NCBI GenBank assembly: GCA_965119665.1
Contig: OZ221974.1
Span: forward strand, 62,001 to 126,000
From: Dialister sp900541485
GTDB lineage: Bacteria > Bacillota > Negativicutes > Veillonellales > Dialisteraceae
Length of the DNA stretch: 64,000 bases
Direction of reading: 5' to 3'
The translations under genes were made by a program, and so were the position numbers. The notes beneath the pieces are model-generated. The model saw nothing but the letters and a program-made list of their open reading frames with translations, was not told the origin of the DNA and ran no database searches. How positions within the stretch are numbered: position 1 is the first letter of the stretch; every line of letters starts with the position of its first letter. This document shows, in pieces, positions 18,484-27,031 of this stretch.

Positions 18484-19938
18484 ATGAAAAATATAGGAGA
18501 AAGTTTTTTACAAAGTCAAATAAAAGAAACTTGCATAGCGGTTATTGGCGATATTATGCTTGACCGTTATATTACGGGCAGTGTTAATCGTATATCTCCG
18601 GAAGCACCGGTTCCCGTTCATCTTGTAAAATCACAACGAATGGTTCCTGGCGGAGCAGCAAATACGGCTGCAAATTTAAGCTCTTTAGGATGCCGGGTTT
18701 TTTTGGCCGGAATGCGGGGAAAAGATGATGACGGACAGAAACTGGAAGAACTTCTCAACGAGTCAGGCATAGATTATTCAGGGGTGATGACAATATCTGA
18801 TTACCATACGACCTCAAAAGTCAGGATTCTTGGGGCCGGACAACAAATGCTGCGTCTTGACTATGAAGAGAATAAAATAGCTGATGATTCAGTAATAAAG
18901 ACACTTTTATCATGGCTTGAAAAACTTTTAGAGAATAAAATAGGGTGTATTGTTCTTTCTGATTACGGCAAAGGAATGGTGACACCAGTATTAGCTCAAA
19001 AAGTAATCCGATTAGGGTGTTTACATGAAGTTCCGGTCCTGGTAGATCCAAAGGGAACGGATTGGACTAAGTATAGAGGGGCTTACGGAATTACTCCTAA
19101 TGTCAAGGAATTATCGGATTGTATCGGGAAAACAATAGAAAACGAGGATAAAAAGATTGAAGAAACAGGGCAAAAAATAAGAGAAAAGTATCAACTTAAA
19201 AATCTTTTTATTACCAGATCAGAAAAAGGTTTGACCTGCATTAACAGTGAGGGGGCGGTTCATAAAGCCTCTGTGGCACAGTCGGTTTTTGATGTATCAG
19301 GAGCAGGCGACACCGTTATGGCGGTGTTAGCCGCAGCTACTGCAAAACAGATAGAGATAGAAACAACTCTTGAATTAGCGAATATAGCGGCAGGAATAGC
19401 GGTATCAAAAGTAGGGACGTATCAGGTAAAAAGAGAAGAATTGCTTGCGGCTTGGCAGGATGTTGCATGTATGCTAAGGCAATATAAGCCGTTAAGTTGG
19501 AGCGAAGCACAGGAAAAGGTTGCATTATGGAGAAGCCGGGGAGAAAAGATTGTTTTTACTAACGGATGCTTTGATATTCTTCACAGGGGGCATGTTACCT
19601 ATTTACAGCAAGCGGCTTCTTTAGGAAATCGACTTATAATAGGTTTAAATTCCGACAAGTCTGTTAAACGGTTAAAAGGAGAAGAACGACCTGTAAACGG
19701 TGAGCTGGACCGTGCATTTATTCTTGCCTCTCTCCGCATGGTGGATGAGGTTGTGATTTTTGATGAAGATACACCGGAAAAATTATTGTCGCTCTTGAAA
19801 CCTGATATTCTGGCTAAGGGCGGGGATTACAAGGTGGAAGAAATTGCCGGCCGAGAGTTTGCCGATAAAGTTAAAATATTACCATTCGTAAAAGGGTATT
19901 CGACAACGAAAATTATCGGACAAATAAAGAAAAAATAA
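18484..19938 (+). CDS. hldE: Bifunctional heptose-7-phosphate kinase / heptose-1-phosphate adenylyltransferase
   Basis: 484 aa fusion of two steps to ADP-heptose for the LPS inner core. Residues 1 to about 330 are a PfkB/ribokinase-type kinase (GGAANTAANLSSLG near 58; catalytic DVSGAGDTV near 265). Residues from about 350 on are a nucleotidyltransferase with FTNGCFDILHRGHV (HxGH). Its presence indicates an LPS outer membrane, which within Firmicutes means Negativicutes. ADP-heptose is also a known innate-immune signal from bacteria. GGGGAG lies ahead of the start. Single-gene unit. Confidence 0.95.
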   Translation: MKNIGESFLQSQIKETCIAVIGDIMLDRYITGSVNRISPEAPVPVHLVKSQRMVPGGAANTAANLSSLGCRVFLAGMRGKDDDGQKLEELLNESGIDYSGVMTISDYHTTSKVRILGAGQQMLRLDYEENKIADDSVIKTLLSWLEKLLENKIGCIVLSDYGKGMVTPVLAQKVIRLGCLHEVPVLVDPKGTDWTKYRGAYGITPNVKELSDCIGKTIENEDKKIEETGQKIREKYQLKNLFITRSEKGLTCINSEGAVHKASVAQSVFDVSGAGDTVMAVLAAATAKQIEIETTLELANIAAGIAVSKVGTYQVKREELLAAWQDVACMLRQYKPLSWSEAQEKVALWRSRGEKIVFTNGCFDILHRGHVTYLQQAASLGNRLIIGLNSDKSVKRLKGEERPVNGELDRAFILASLRMVDEVVIFDEDTPEKLLSLLKPDILAKGGDYKVEEIAGREFADKVKILPFVKGYSTTKIIGQIKKK

Positions 19939-19941
19939 TAC

Positions 19942-19990
19942 AAAAAATCTTCTTATCCGGACAAAGTAAACAAGATAAGAAGATTTTTTA
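19942..19990. terminator. Two-way terminator between hldE and the MFS pair
   Basis: Perfect 16-pair stem AAAAAATCTTCTTATC (19942-19957) / GATAAGAAGATTTTTT (19974-19989) serving converging transcripts. Confidence 0.93.
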
Positions 19991-20003
19991 TTTGGATAAT
20001 AAA

Positions 20004-21215
20004 TTAATGGTGACTCTTATTGTAGAAAAAGGCTGTTACCGCAATTAATATGATATTTAAAAGGCCGACAATGAAAAGGCCCAGAGATGTATCCAGAATC
20101 TCTAAAATAAAGCTTACAAAAAGACTGCCGAAAGGAGCACTGCCTAAAAATAAAAAGGTGTATAACCCCATGATTCTTCCGATATATTCTTTGGGTGTGG
20201 CAGCTTGGATGACAGTATTGCAATTAATCAGAAATAAAATAATGCTGGCACCTTCTAAAGCAAACATCATCATGGAAATGTAAAAGTGGGAAATGTAACT
20301 GACACTCATGAGCATAAATCCGCATAATCCTGCCATCAAAAAAATGCTCTTTTGGGATAGTGCTCTGGGTGCTGTTGCAGAAATAATTCCACTGATCATA
20401 GATCCTGTACCGATAGCAAATAAGATTGAGCTGAACCCGTTCAGGCCGGCATGAAGGACACGATCTGCAAAAAGGGGACCGTAGGTTCCCACATTTAAGA
20501 TGAGGCTGCTTACAATGCCCACGGAAATGAGATTGGATAGAATAACAGGATTTTGTTTTGCTAATTTTATTCCGCTGACTAATTCCTTGAAAGGTTGTTT
20601 TTTTTCACCCTCATATGTCGGCGAATTTACATTAATGTGCTTGTATGCATAAAGAATAGGAATTAATGACAACGCATTCAAGAAAAACAAGGAGCTGTAT
20701 GACAAGTAAGATAGAAGAAAAGCAGCTAATAATGGGCCAAACATACGTGTAATATTGAAGTTCGCCGAGTTTAAACTGATGGCACTGTGCAGTGCTTTAG
20801 GACCGACCAGTTCCGGCATAAAGGCAAGACGGGCAGGCATATCAAATGCATCAATTGTACCGCAAAAAAATGCAAAAAATAAAATCCAATAATATGTTTC
20901 ATTTCCTGTCCATAATAATAATCCGAGTAATGTTGCCTGGATAATGTACATAAACTGCGTACCCATCAGGATTTTTCTTTTATTATGATAATCAACCCAT
21001 ATACCGGCACCCAGTGTAAATAGAAAACTGGGTGCGAATTGGCAAGCTGAAAGCAGACCCAGAAGAATAGCAGAATCTGTCAGCTTATAAACAAGCCACT
21101 GCTGTGCGGTAAGCTGTAACCAGAATCCGATGAGAGCTACCCACTGGGTAATCCAAAAAATCCGATAGTTTTTTATCTGTAAAGCAGGGAAAAATTTTAT
21201 TATTTTTTCTAACAT
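20004..21215 (-). CDS. MFS transporter, MFS_3/EntS-like (downstream copy)
   Basis: 403 aa from the internal ATG at 21215, about 12 predicted membrane segments. The family, MFS_3, includes the enterobactin exporter EntS and many drug-efflux proteins. The N-terminal FFPALQIKNYRIFW, LTAQQWLVY, PARLAFMP and NFNITRMFGP blocks recur almost word for word in the next gene, so the pair comes from a tandem duplication. A longer start at 21278 would overlap the neighbour's end and lacks a ribosome site. Direction and substrate of transport are unknown; export is the family norm. Confidence 0.85.
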   Translation of the reverse strand: MLEKIIKFFPALQIKNYRIFWITQWVALIGFWLQLTAQQWLVYKLTDSAILLGLLSACQFAPSFLFTLGAGIWVDYHNKRKILMGTQFMYIIQATLLGLLLWTGNETYYWILFFAFFCGTIDAFDMPARLAFMPELVGPKALHSAISLNSANFNITRMFGPLLAAFLLSYLSYSSLFFLNALSLIPILYAYKHINVNSPTYEGEKKQPFKELVSGIKLAKQNPVILSNLISVGIVSSLILNVGTYGPLFADRVLHAGLNGFSSILFAIGTGSMISGIISATAPRALSQKSIFLMAGLCGFMLMSVSYISHFYISMMMFALEGASIILFLINCNTVIQAATPKEYIGRIMGLYTFLFLGSAPFGSLFVSFILEILDTSLGLFIVGLLNIILIAVTAFFYNKSHH

Positions 21216-21241
21216 AGTGAATACTTTCCGATAAAAAATGG

Positions 21242-22447
21242 TTATTTCCAGTAAAATAATTTGATAATTAAAATACAAATTATATCAAGTAAACCGATAG
21301 CAAGAAGGCCATTGGCAGTTCCCGAATATTCAATCGTGCTGCTGACAATAAGACTCCCGAAAGGAGTGGCACCCAAAAATACCAGCCCGTAAAGACTCAT
21401 AACACGGCCAAGGTAAATAGGATTTGTTTCAAATTGAATGATAGTATTAAAGTTTACAATGCTTATGATGGCAGTAAATCCAATAGCTGCATATAAAAGC
21501 AAAGCAAGGTAAAGTTCGGAAGTCTGACTTACTATAACCAAAGATAGTCCGCAAAGAAGAGATGAATAAAAGGGAACAAACTGATGGGGTACTTTTTTCC
21601 CGGAAGCGGAGAGAAGTCCTCCAATCATAGATCCGGCACCTACAGAAAAAAGAATTTTGCTAAATCCGTCTAACCCGGCATGAAGAATTTGATCTGCAAA
21701 AGGAGGGCCATAGGTTCCGAAATTTAATATCAAGCCACTGACAACAGCAACACCAAGCAGATTTGAAAAAATAGTTTTATGTTCCCACGTGTAGGAAATA
21801 CCGGCTTTAATTTCCCATAGGGCATCTTTTGTTTGATTAAGAGAAGCAGGTTCGTCAACTTTTATAAAATAGTACATTATTAAGATGGGAATCAAGCAAA
21901 GGGAATCAAGGAAAAAAATGGTGCTATAGCTAAAATAAGATAATAAAAATGCGGCAAGTATAGGGCCTAGCATCCGCGTAATATTGAAATTGGTTGAATT
22001 GAGGCTGACAGCACTCTTCAAAAAATTTTTACCTACCAGATAGGGCATAAAGGCCATTCTGGCAGGCAGGTCTATGCAGTCAATAGTTCCCAGTAAAAAA
22101 GCAAATAATAAAATCCATTGATAATTTGTATGACCGGTCCAAAGAATAAATCCTAAGAAAAAAGCTTGCAACATATATAAAAATTGGGTAATAAATAAAA
22201 TATTCTTCTTTTTATATCTGTCAATTAAGAAGCCGGTCCACAAAGAAAAGAGTAGGCTTGGCAGATATTGCATAGTACTAAGCAACCCAAGCAAAAGAGG
22301 TGACTGGGTGATTTCATAAACAAGCCATTGCTGGGCTGTTAATTGCATCCACAGTCCCATTAAAGCAGCCCATTGGGAGATAAAGAAAATACGATAGTTT
22401 TGAACGGTAAGAGCCGGGAATAGGTTGAAAATTTTTAATTTATTCAT
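21242..22447 (-). CDS. MFS transporter, MFS_3/EntS-like (upstream copy)
   Basis: 401 aa, about 12 membrane segments; paralogue of the next gene downstream, at a glance half or more identical over the N-terminal half (shared LTAQQWLVY, TIDxxDxPAR, SLNSxNFNITRM, FLLSYxSYS). An AAGGAT ribosome site precedes its start. It is first in the two-gene unit and diverges from the RNase H gene. Duplicated half-size exporters may act as a heteromer or on different substrates; the sequence does not decide. Confidence 0.85.
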   Translation of the reverse strand: MNKLKIFNLFPALTVQNYRIFFISQWAALMGLWMQLTAQQWLVYEITQSPLLLGLLSTMQYLPSLLFSLWTGFLIDRYKKKNILFITQFLYMLQAFFLGFILWTGHTNYQWILLFAFLLGTIDCIDLPARMAFMPYLVGKNFLKSAVSLNSTNFNITRMLGPILAAFLLSYFSYSTIFFLDSLCLIPILIMYYFIKVDEPASLNQTKDALWEIKAGISYTWEHKTIFSNLLGVAVVSGLILNFGTYGPPFADQILHAGLDGFSKILFSVGAGSMIGGLLSASGKKVPHQFVPFYSSLLCGLSLVIVSQTSELYLALLLYAAIGFTAIISIVNFNTIIQFETNPIYLGRVMSLYGLVFLGATPFGSLIVSSTIEYSGTANGLLAIGLLDIICILIIKLFYWK

Positions 22448-22459
22448 TTATTATCCTTG

Positions 22460-22480
22460 TATACATTTAATATACATTTA
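22460..22480. promoter_or_regulatory. Tandem 10-base repeat in the divergent MFS / RNase H promoter region
   Basis: TATACATTTA at 22460-22469 and again at 22471-22480, an 11-base period (one helical turn), within the 71-base gap. Could be a small operator or chance in AT-rich DNA. Confidence 0.3.
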
Positions 22481-22518
22481 TAGTACCATATGGGTAAAGG
22501 ACGAATGGAGGATGAAAA

Positions 22519-23136
22519 ATGACAAAAAAAAAGTCGTGGTATGCTGTGAAAAAAGGGCGGAAAACAGGACTTTTTGAAAACTGGGAAGATTGCAAGCATC
22601 AGGTTATGGGGTATGCCGGAGCTGAGTATAAAGGCTTTTATTCAAAAGAAGAAGCGGAAATGTATCTGGGGATTCATTCTATTGATAATATAGAGACAGA
22701 TGAAAGCAATTGCCCTGGTCGTTTAATTGCTTATGTAGATGGTTCTTATATGCCGAATTTGCCGGATAGATTTTCATTTGGTGTAGTTTTTATTTATAAA
22801 GGTAAAATTAAAACCTATGCCGAAAAAATAGTTAGTCCCGAAGAAGCGACTATGAGAAATGTGGCGGGAGAAATTCATGGAGCTGCCTATGCCATGGAGA
22901 CCTGTTTAAAAAGGGGGATTTCTGAAATGGATCTATATTATGATTATGCGGGGATTGAAAAATGGTGTACCGGAGAATGGAAAGCAAATAAAAAAGGAAC
23001 TAAAGCATTGCAAAATTATTATGCATCTGTAAAAAATGAACTTACGGTTCACTTTCATAAGGTGGCAAGCCATACCGGGGTTATTTATAATGAAATGGCT
23101 GACCGACTTGCCAAATCGGCGTTAGAGGTGAAATAA
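22519..23136 (+). CDS. rnhA: Ribonuclease H with N-terminal viroplasmin domain
   Basis: 205 aa. Residues 5-50 (SWYAVKKGRKTGLFENWEDCKHQV...GFYSKEEAEMYL) form the caulimovirus viroplasmin/RNase HI N-terminal domain that binds RNA-DNA hybrids, as in eukaryotic RNase H1. From about 72 on is the RNase H fold with the acidic set: Asp in YVDGSY, Glu in GEIHGA, Asp in LYYDYAG, Asp in MADRLAK. GGAGGATG precedes the start. Removes RNA primers and R-loops. Confidence 0.94.
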   Translation: MTKKKSWYAVKKGRKTGLFENWEDCKHQVMGYAGAEYKGFYSKEEAEMYLGIHSIDNIETDESNCPGRLIAYVDGSYMPNLPDRFSFGVVFIYKGKIKTYAEKIVSPEEATMRNVAGEIHGAAYAMETCLKRGISEMDLYYDYAGIEKWCTGEWKANKKGTKALQNYYASVKNELTVHFHKVASHTGVIYNEMADRLAKSALEVK

Positions 23137-23153
23137 CAATTTTTGAAACAGAT

Positions 23154-23188
23154 AAAAACCCCTGTCCAGGTGAAAAGGGGGTTTTTAA
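23154..23188. terminator. Two-way terminator between rnhA and metI
   Basis: Stem AAAAACCCC (23154-23162) / GGGGTTTTT (23178-23186) with A and T flanks, between converging genes. Confidence 0.85.
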
Positions 23189-23198
23189 TATAGCTGAT

Positions 23199-23852
23199 TT
23201 ACTTTTTGTTAACTTTTTTTGATAAGAAATTTCCTGCCCATTGGATAAGTTGGACTATAACAATAAGAACTAATATAGTGGCAATCATAACATCTGCTTG
23301 AAATCGCTGATAACCGTAACGTATTGCCAAGTCACCCAGTCCGCCGCCACCAATCGTACCGGCCATGGCAGAAGAGCCAATCAATGTAACAATGACCACG
23401 GTTATATTTTGAATAACGGAAGGAAGTGCTTCCGGTATAAGTACTTTACTAATAATTTGTATAGGTGTCGCTCCCATCGATTCGGCAGCTTCAATCAACC
23501 CGGAGGGGATTTCACGGATTGAAGTTTCTACCATGCGGGCTGTATAAGGAATAGCGGCTAAAGTTAATGGAACAATAGCTGCTGTAGTACCGATAGAAGT
23601 TCCTGCTACCAATCTGGTAAGAGGGATAATAGCTACCATTAAAATGATAAAAGGAATTGAACGTACCATATTGATTAAAAAAGAAAGTGGTTTATTAAGC
23701 ATGGAACAAGATAAAATATTATTTTTTTCTGTGACAACTAAAAGTATTCCCAATGGAATTCCTATGATAGCAGCTAATACAGCAGAAATTGAAAGCATGT
23801 ATAGAGTTTCTGCTAAACTTTTTAAAAGTAAATTAATCATTGTGGGGGACAT
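23199..23852 (-). CDS. metI: Methionine ABC transporter permease
   Basis: 217 aa, five membrane segments, the usual MetI size. The cytoplasmic coupling loop EAAESMGATPIQIISKVLIPEALP carries the EAA motif. The start lies inside the end of metN (20-base overlap). With metN upstream and a SAM riboswitch at the head, the substrate is almost surely methionine. No MetQ binding lipoprotein follows; transcription ends at the terminator. Confidence 0.94.
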   Translation of the reverse strand: MSPTMINLLLKSLAETLYMLSISAVLAAIIGIPLGILLVVTEKNNILSCSMLNKPLSFLINMVRSIPFIILMVAIIPLTRLVAGTSIGTTAAIVPLTLAAIPYTARMVETSIREIPSGLIEAAESMGATPIQIISKVLIPEALPSVIQNITVVIVTLIGSSAMAGTIGGGGLGDLAIRYGYQRFQADVMIATILVLIVIVQLIQWAGNFLSKKVNKK

Positions 23853-24870
23853 ATCCGATCACCTCGCTTGTAATAGGTAGAGAATTTAAATGCTCCAGAG
23901 CATTTATAAGATCCTTGTCATTGCCGGCAATCATGATAAGAAGCCGACCGAAAGAAACATTTTGTATGTAATCAATAGAGCCGTAAAGAATACTTACATC
24001 CAGGTTATACTCTTTTATAAGATTAGCAATGATAGGTTCATTGGTTACATCACCTCTGAAAGATAGAGAAATTAATGTACCGTCAGCATCGGATTGTTTT
24101 TCTTGACGGATGTCCATGTGGGCTAATTGTTTCGGCAACTCGGAAGACATAACAGAACCGACAAATTTTTTAAGTGTCTCTGTTTGCGGATTAGTAAACA
24201 AATCGACAACGGCTCCTTCTTCAATAATTCTTCCTTGTTGAATAACTGCCACATGCTGAGCAATTTCCTTGATGACTTCCATCTGATGGGTAATTAAAAT
24301 AATAGTTATACCCATTTTCTTATTAATATCTCTTAAAAGCTGAAGGATAGATTTTACAGTTTGGGGATCCAAAGCACTGGTAGCTTCATCAGAAAGTAGT
24401 ACAGATGGATTGGAAACAATGGCTCTGGCAATACCTACACGCTGTTTTTGTCCGCCTGAAAGTTGGGAGGGATACTTGTTTTTGTAACTTGTAAGACCGA
24501 CTAACTCCAATATTTCATCAATTCTCTTTTTTTGTTCTACTGCTGGGATATTTGAAAGCTCTAGGGGAAATGCTACATTTTGATACACAGTACGGTTAGA
24601 AAGTAAGTTAAAGTGTTGGAATATCATGCCGATATCTTTCCGTGCATCTCTTAACTCTTTGTCGGATAATTTCATCATGTTTTTGCCGTTTACAATTACT
24701 TCACCGGAAGTTGGTGGTTCCAGCATGTTAATACACCGGACAAGAGTTGATTTTCCGGCACCGGACTGCCCGACAATACCAAAAATTTCTCCATCCCGGA
24801 TTGTCAGATTGATATCATCTAAGGCCTTGTATTTTCCAAAGGTTTTATTGATATGCTTTAGTTCAATCAT
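23833..24870 (-). CDS. metN: Methionine ABC transporter ATP-binding protein
   Basis: 345 aa from the ATG at 24870 (AAGGAG seven bases before); a longer in-frame ATG at 24930 lies in the riboswitch terminator and is not used. Walker A GQSGAGKST (about 38), signature LSGGQKQRVG, Walker B VLLSDEATSALDP, then a C-terminal ACT-like NIL domain of about 80 residues that in MetN senses intracellular methionine (trans-inhibition). So uptake is controlled twice, by the SAM riboswitch at RNA level and by the NIL domain at protein level. Confidence 0.95.
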   Translation of the reverse strand: MIELKHINKTFGKYKALDDINLTIRDGEIFGIVGQSGAGKSTLVRCINMLEPPTSGEVIVNGKNMMKLSDKELRDARKDIGMIFQHFNLLSNRTVYQNVAFPLELSNIPAVEQKKRIDEILELVGLTSYKNKYPSQLSGGQKQRVGIARAIVSNPSVLLSDEATSALDPQTVKSILQLLRDINKKMGITIILITHQMEVIKEIAQHVAVIQQGRIIEEGAVVDLFTNPQTETLKKFVGSVMSSELPKQLAHMDIRQEKQSDADGTLISLSFRGDVTNEPIIANLIKEYNLDVSILYGSIDYIQNVSFGRLLIMIAGNDKDLINALEHLNSLPITSEVIGYVPHND

Positions 24871-24887
24871 AGATATCTCCTTATAAA

Positions 24888-24915
24888 TAAAAAAACCTTC
24901 ATCAGAAGATGAAAG
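24888..24915 (-). terminator. SAM-riboswitch terminator of metNI
   Basis: Minus-strand stem CTTTCATC / GATGAAGG with a four-base loop followed by a run of Ts (24895-24888), just before the metN ribosome site. The CATCTTC in it can pair instead with GAAGATG of the aptamer's closing stem (antiterminator). Confidence 0.85.
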
Positions 24916-25026
24916 TTCTGTAAACATCATCTTCCGGATTATTTACCCGCTGGACTTGGCACCGTTTTCATAAAGAATGGTTGCCGTAGTTTCATAGGGC
25001 CAGTCCCTCCACTACTCCTGATGAAT
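24916..25026 (-). ncRNA. SAM-I (S-box) riboswitch aptamer
   Basis: On the minus strand the S-box core is plain: GTGGAGGGACTGGCCC, CTATGAAAC, CGGCAACC, GGTGCCAAGTCCAGC in order. The P1 closing stem is TCATC (25024-25020) / GATGA (24931-24927). Known behaviour: SAM binding stabilises P1, frees the downstream terminator and shuts the gene off, so metNI is expressed when SAM is low. Confidence 0.95.
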
Positions 25027-25051
25027 TTGATTTCTATTCAAATATAAAGCT

Positions 25052-25080
25052 ATCTTACATATTGGATATAAAAAAGTCAA
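25052..25080 (-). promoter_or_regulatory. Promoter of metNI
   Basis: Minus strand TTGACT (25080-25075), 17-base spacer, TAAGAT (25057-25052), about 25 bases before the aptamer. Confidence 0.75.
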
Positions 25081-25120
25081 TACTAAAAAATAAATAATTG
25101 TTGAAATTTTAAATTATCTT

Positions 25121-25150
25121 TTGTCTGCTTTGTGACAGAAATGCTATAAT
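25121..25150 (+). promoter_or_regulatory. Promoter of yerC-phosphohexomutase
   Basis: TTGTCT (25121-25126), 18-base spacer, TATAAT (25145-25150) with extended TGC. Confidence 0.7.
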
Positions 25151-25206
25151 ACTGTAAAGTGTAAAAGCTTAATGAATGTATTTTATAAGGGTGGAAGGAG
25201 TTTCGT

Positions 25207-25506
25207 ATGAGTGTAAATCAAAGACTTGTAAATGAGTTGAATGACAAATTATTTGATACGATTTTACGACTTGAAACCAGAGAGGAGTGTTATGAATTTT
25301 TTGAAGATTTATGTACAATTAATGAATTAAGGGATATGTCACAACGGTTAGAGGTGGCAAGAATGCTGCGAAAGGGCGAAAAATATGAAAATATAGAGCA
25401 GGCAACCGGTGCATCTACAGCTACAATAAGCCGGGTAAAACGGGCATTGATGTATGGTGCAGACGGGTACTGTCATATTTTACAAAAAGAGGAGGAAAAA
25501 GAATGA
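25207..25506 (+). CDS. YerC/YecD-family TrpR-like regulator
   Basis: 99 aa. The TrpR-repressor-like helix-turn-helix is clear in ELRDMSQRLEVARML (about 39-53) and YENIEQATGASTATISRVKRAL (about 59-80). YerC proteins are small DNA-binding proteins of unknown ligand; they are not the tryptophan repressor. GTGGAAGGAG precedes the start. The last codons overlap the phosphohexomutase ATG, so the two are translationally coupled. Possible self-regulation of this unit is inference. Confidence 0.88.
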   Translation: MSVNQRLVNELNDKLFDTILRLETREECYEFFEDLCTINELRDMSQRLEVARMLRKGEKYENIEQATGASTATISRVKRALMYGADGYCHILQKEEEKE

Positions 25507-26876
25507 CTGATAATTACTTAAAAATGACTCATACGGGATTTAAGGCGTATGATATCCGAGGAGTAGTTCCTACTGAAATTAATGAAGAGCTTGCATATCG
25601 TGTAGGTCGTGCATATGCCGAGTTATATCATCCCAAGACGATGACTATCGGCTATGATATACGTCCCAGTTCCATTTCAATTTGCGAAGCGGCTATAAGA
25701 GGATTAACAGATGGGGGTACTGATGTATATAATATAGGACTTTGCGGTACGGAAATGGTTTATTTTACAACATTTCATTATGGATTAGACGGCGGTTTTA
25801 TGATTACCGCAAGTCATAATCCTTCTGATAATAATGGAATTAAAATTGTTCGTGAGAAAGGGATTCCGGTCAGTGCGGACAGTGGATTAAAAGATATAGA
25901 AAGGCTGGCATTTTCTGGAGAATTTACGGAAAACAAAAATAAAGGACAGATATATACTAAAAGCATTATGGATGATTATATAAAATGCTTGTTGTCCTTC
26001 ATTGATGTAGAAAAGTTAAAACAATTAAAGGTGGTTGTTGATGCGGGGAATGGTTGTGCGAATATTTGTTTTGAAAATTTAAAAAAGCACTTACCGTTTC
26101 ATTTTATTGAGCTTTATATGAACCCTGATCCTGATTTTCCTCATGGTGTACCAAATCCGATGTTGGAAAAATGTAGAGAACCTTTAGTAAAAACAGTATT
26201 GAAAGAAAAAGCAGATTTGGGAATTGCGTGGGACGGTGATTTTGACAGATGCTTTTTTATTGATCACAAAGGAAATTTTATTGAAGGATATTATATGGTG
26301 GCATTACTTGCCAAATATTTTTTACAAAGAAATAAAGGCGAAACTATTGTTCATGATCCGAGAGTATATTGGTGCACTCAAAAGGTTTGCAACGAATTGG
26401 GAGGCGTACCGGTAGAATCTAAGGGTGGTCATGCCTTCATGAAAGAAACTATGAGAAGATTGAAAGGGATATATGGAGCAGAAAATAGTGCCCACCACTT
26501 TTTTAGAGACTTTTCTTATTGTGACAGCGGTATGATTCCATGGTTAATTGTGACGCAGATAATAAGTGAAACCGGAATATCGCTGAATGAATTAATTAGT
26601 GAGATGGAAAGTGAATATCCCTGTAGCGGAGAAATTAATTTACCTGTTGAAGGTGTAGATAGAATTTTAAGCGAAGTAGAAAAAAAATATCAGCACGAAG
26701 CAAATGAAATACAGCATATCGACGGACTGGGTATGAGTTTCTCAAAATGGAGATTCAGTCTTCGTGCTTCTAATACAGAACCGTTAATCAGATTTAATAT
26801 GGAAACAAAAGGAGACCGAAAACTTCTGGAAGAGAAGCAAAAAGAGGTAATAAGCTTTATCCAAAATTTAAAATAA
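25503..26876 (+). CDS. Phosphomannomutase/phosphoglucomutase
   Basis: 457 aa alpha-D-phosphohexomutase of the AlgC/ManB type. Catalytic phosphoserine Ser104 in TASHNP; metal loop DGDFDRC near 240; sugar loop GAENSAHHFF (the usual GEMSGH position) near 324; phosphate-binding RASNTEPLIR near the C terminus. Interconverts hexose-6-P and hexose-1-P for sugar-nucleotide supply to LPS or capsule. Linked by a four-base overlap to the YerC-like regulator. Mannose or glucose specificity cannot be fixed by eye. Confidence 0.9.
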   Translation: MTDNYLKMTHTGFKAYDIRGVVPTEINEELAYRVGRAYAELYHPKTMTIGYDIRPSSISICEAAIRGLTDGGTDVYNIGLCGTEMVYFTTFHYGLDGGFMITASHNPSDNNGIKIVREKGIPVSADSGLKDIERLAFSGEFTENKNKGQIYTKSIMDDYIKCLLSFIDVEKLKQLKVVVDAGNGCANICFENLKKHLPFHFIELYMNPDPDFPHGVPNPMLEKCREPLVKTVLKEKADLGIAWDGDFDRCFFIDHKGNFIEGYYMVALLAKYFLQRNKGETIVHDPRVYWCTQKVCNELGGVPVESKGGHAFMKETMRRLKGIYGAENSAHHFFRDFSYCDSGMIPWLIVTQIISETGISLNELISEMESEYPCSGEINLPVEGVDRILSEVEKKYQHEANEIQHIDGLGMSFSKWRFSLRASNTEPLIRFNMETKGDRKLLEEKQKEVISFIQNLK

Positions 26877-26892
26877 TATGGCATAGTTTTAT

Positions 26893-26944
26893 ATAAAATA
26901 CCTTCTGCCGTTTTTAAATCATTGGCGGAAGGTATTTTATATGG
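26893..26944 (+). terminator. Terminator after the phosphohexomutase
   Basis: Seventeen-pair stem at 26893-26909 / 26924-26940 with one G-U pair (CCTTCTGCC / GGCGGAAGG at the top), flanked by A and T tracts. Confidence 0.85.
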
Positions 26945-27031
26945 TTTATTGTAATAAACATTAGTAATTAATATTTAGATTTGTTATGATTTGATATATA
27001 AATAATTTGTACGCCATAAGGGAAGGTATTT

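Noticed and set aside
21216..21278. Longer N terminus of the downstream MFS protein
   Set aside because: It would overlap the upstream copy and has no ribosome site; the paralogue begins at the position matching 21215.
24871..24930. Longer metN N terminus
   Set aside because: The added residues are encoded by the riboswitch terminator; AAGGAG fixes the start at 24870.
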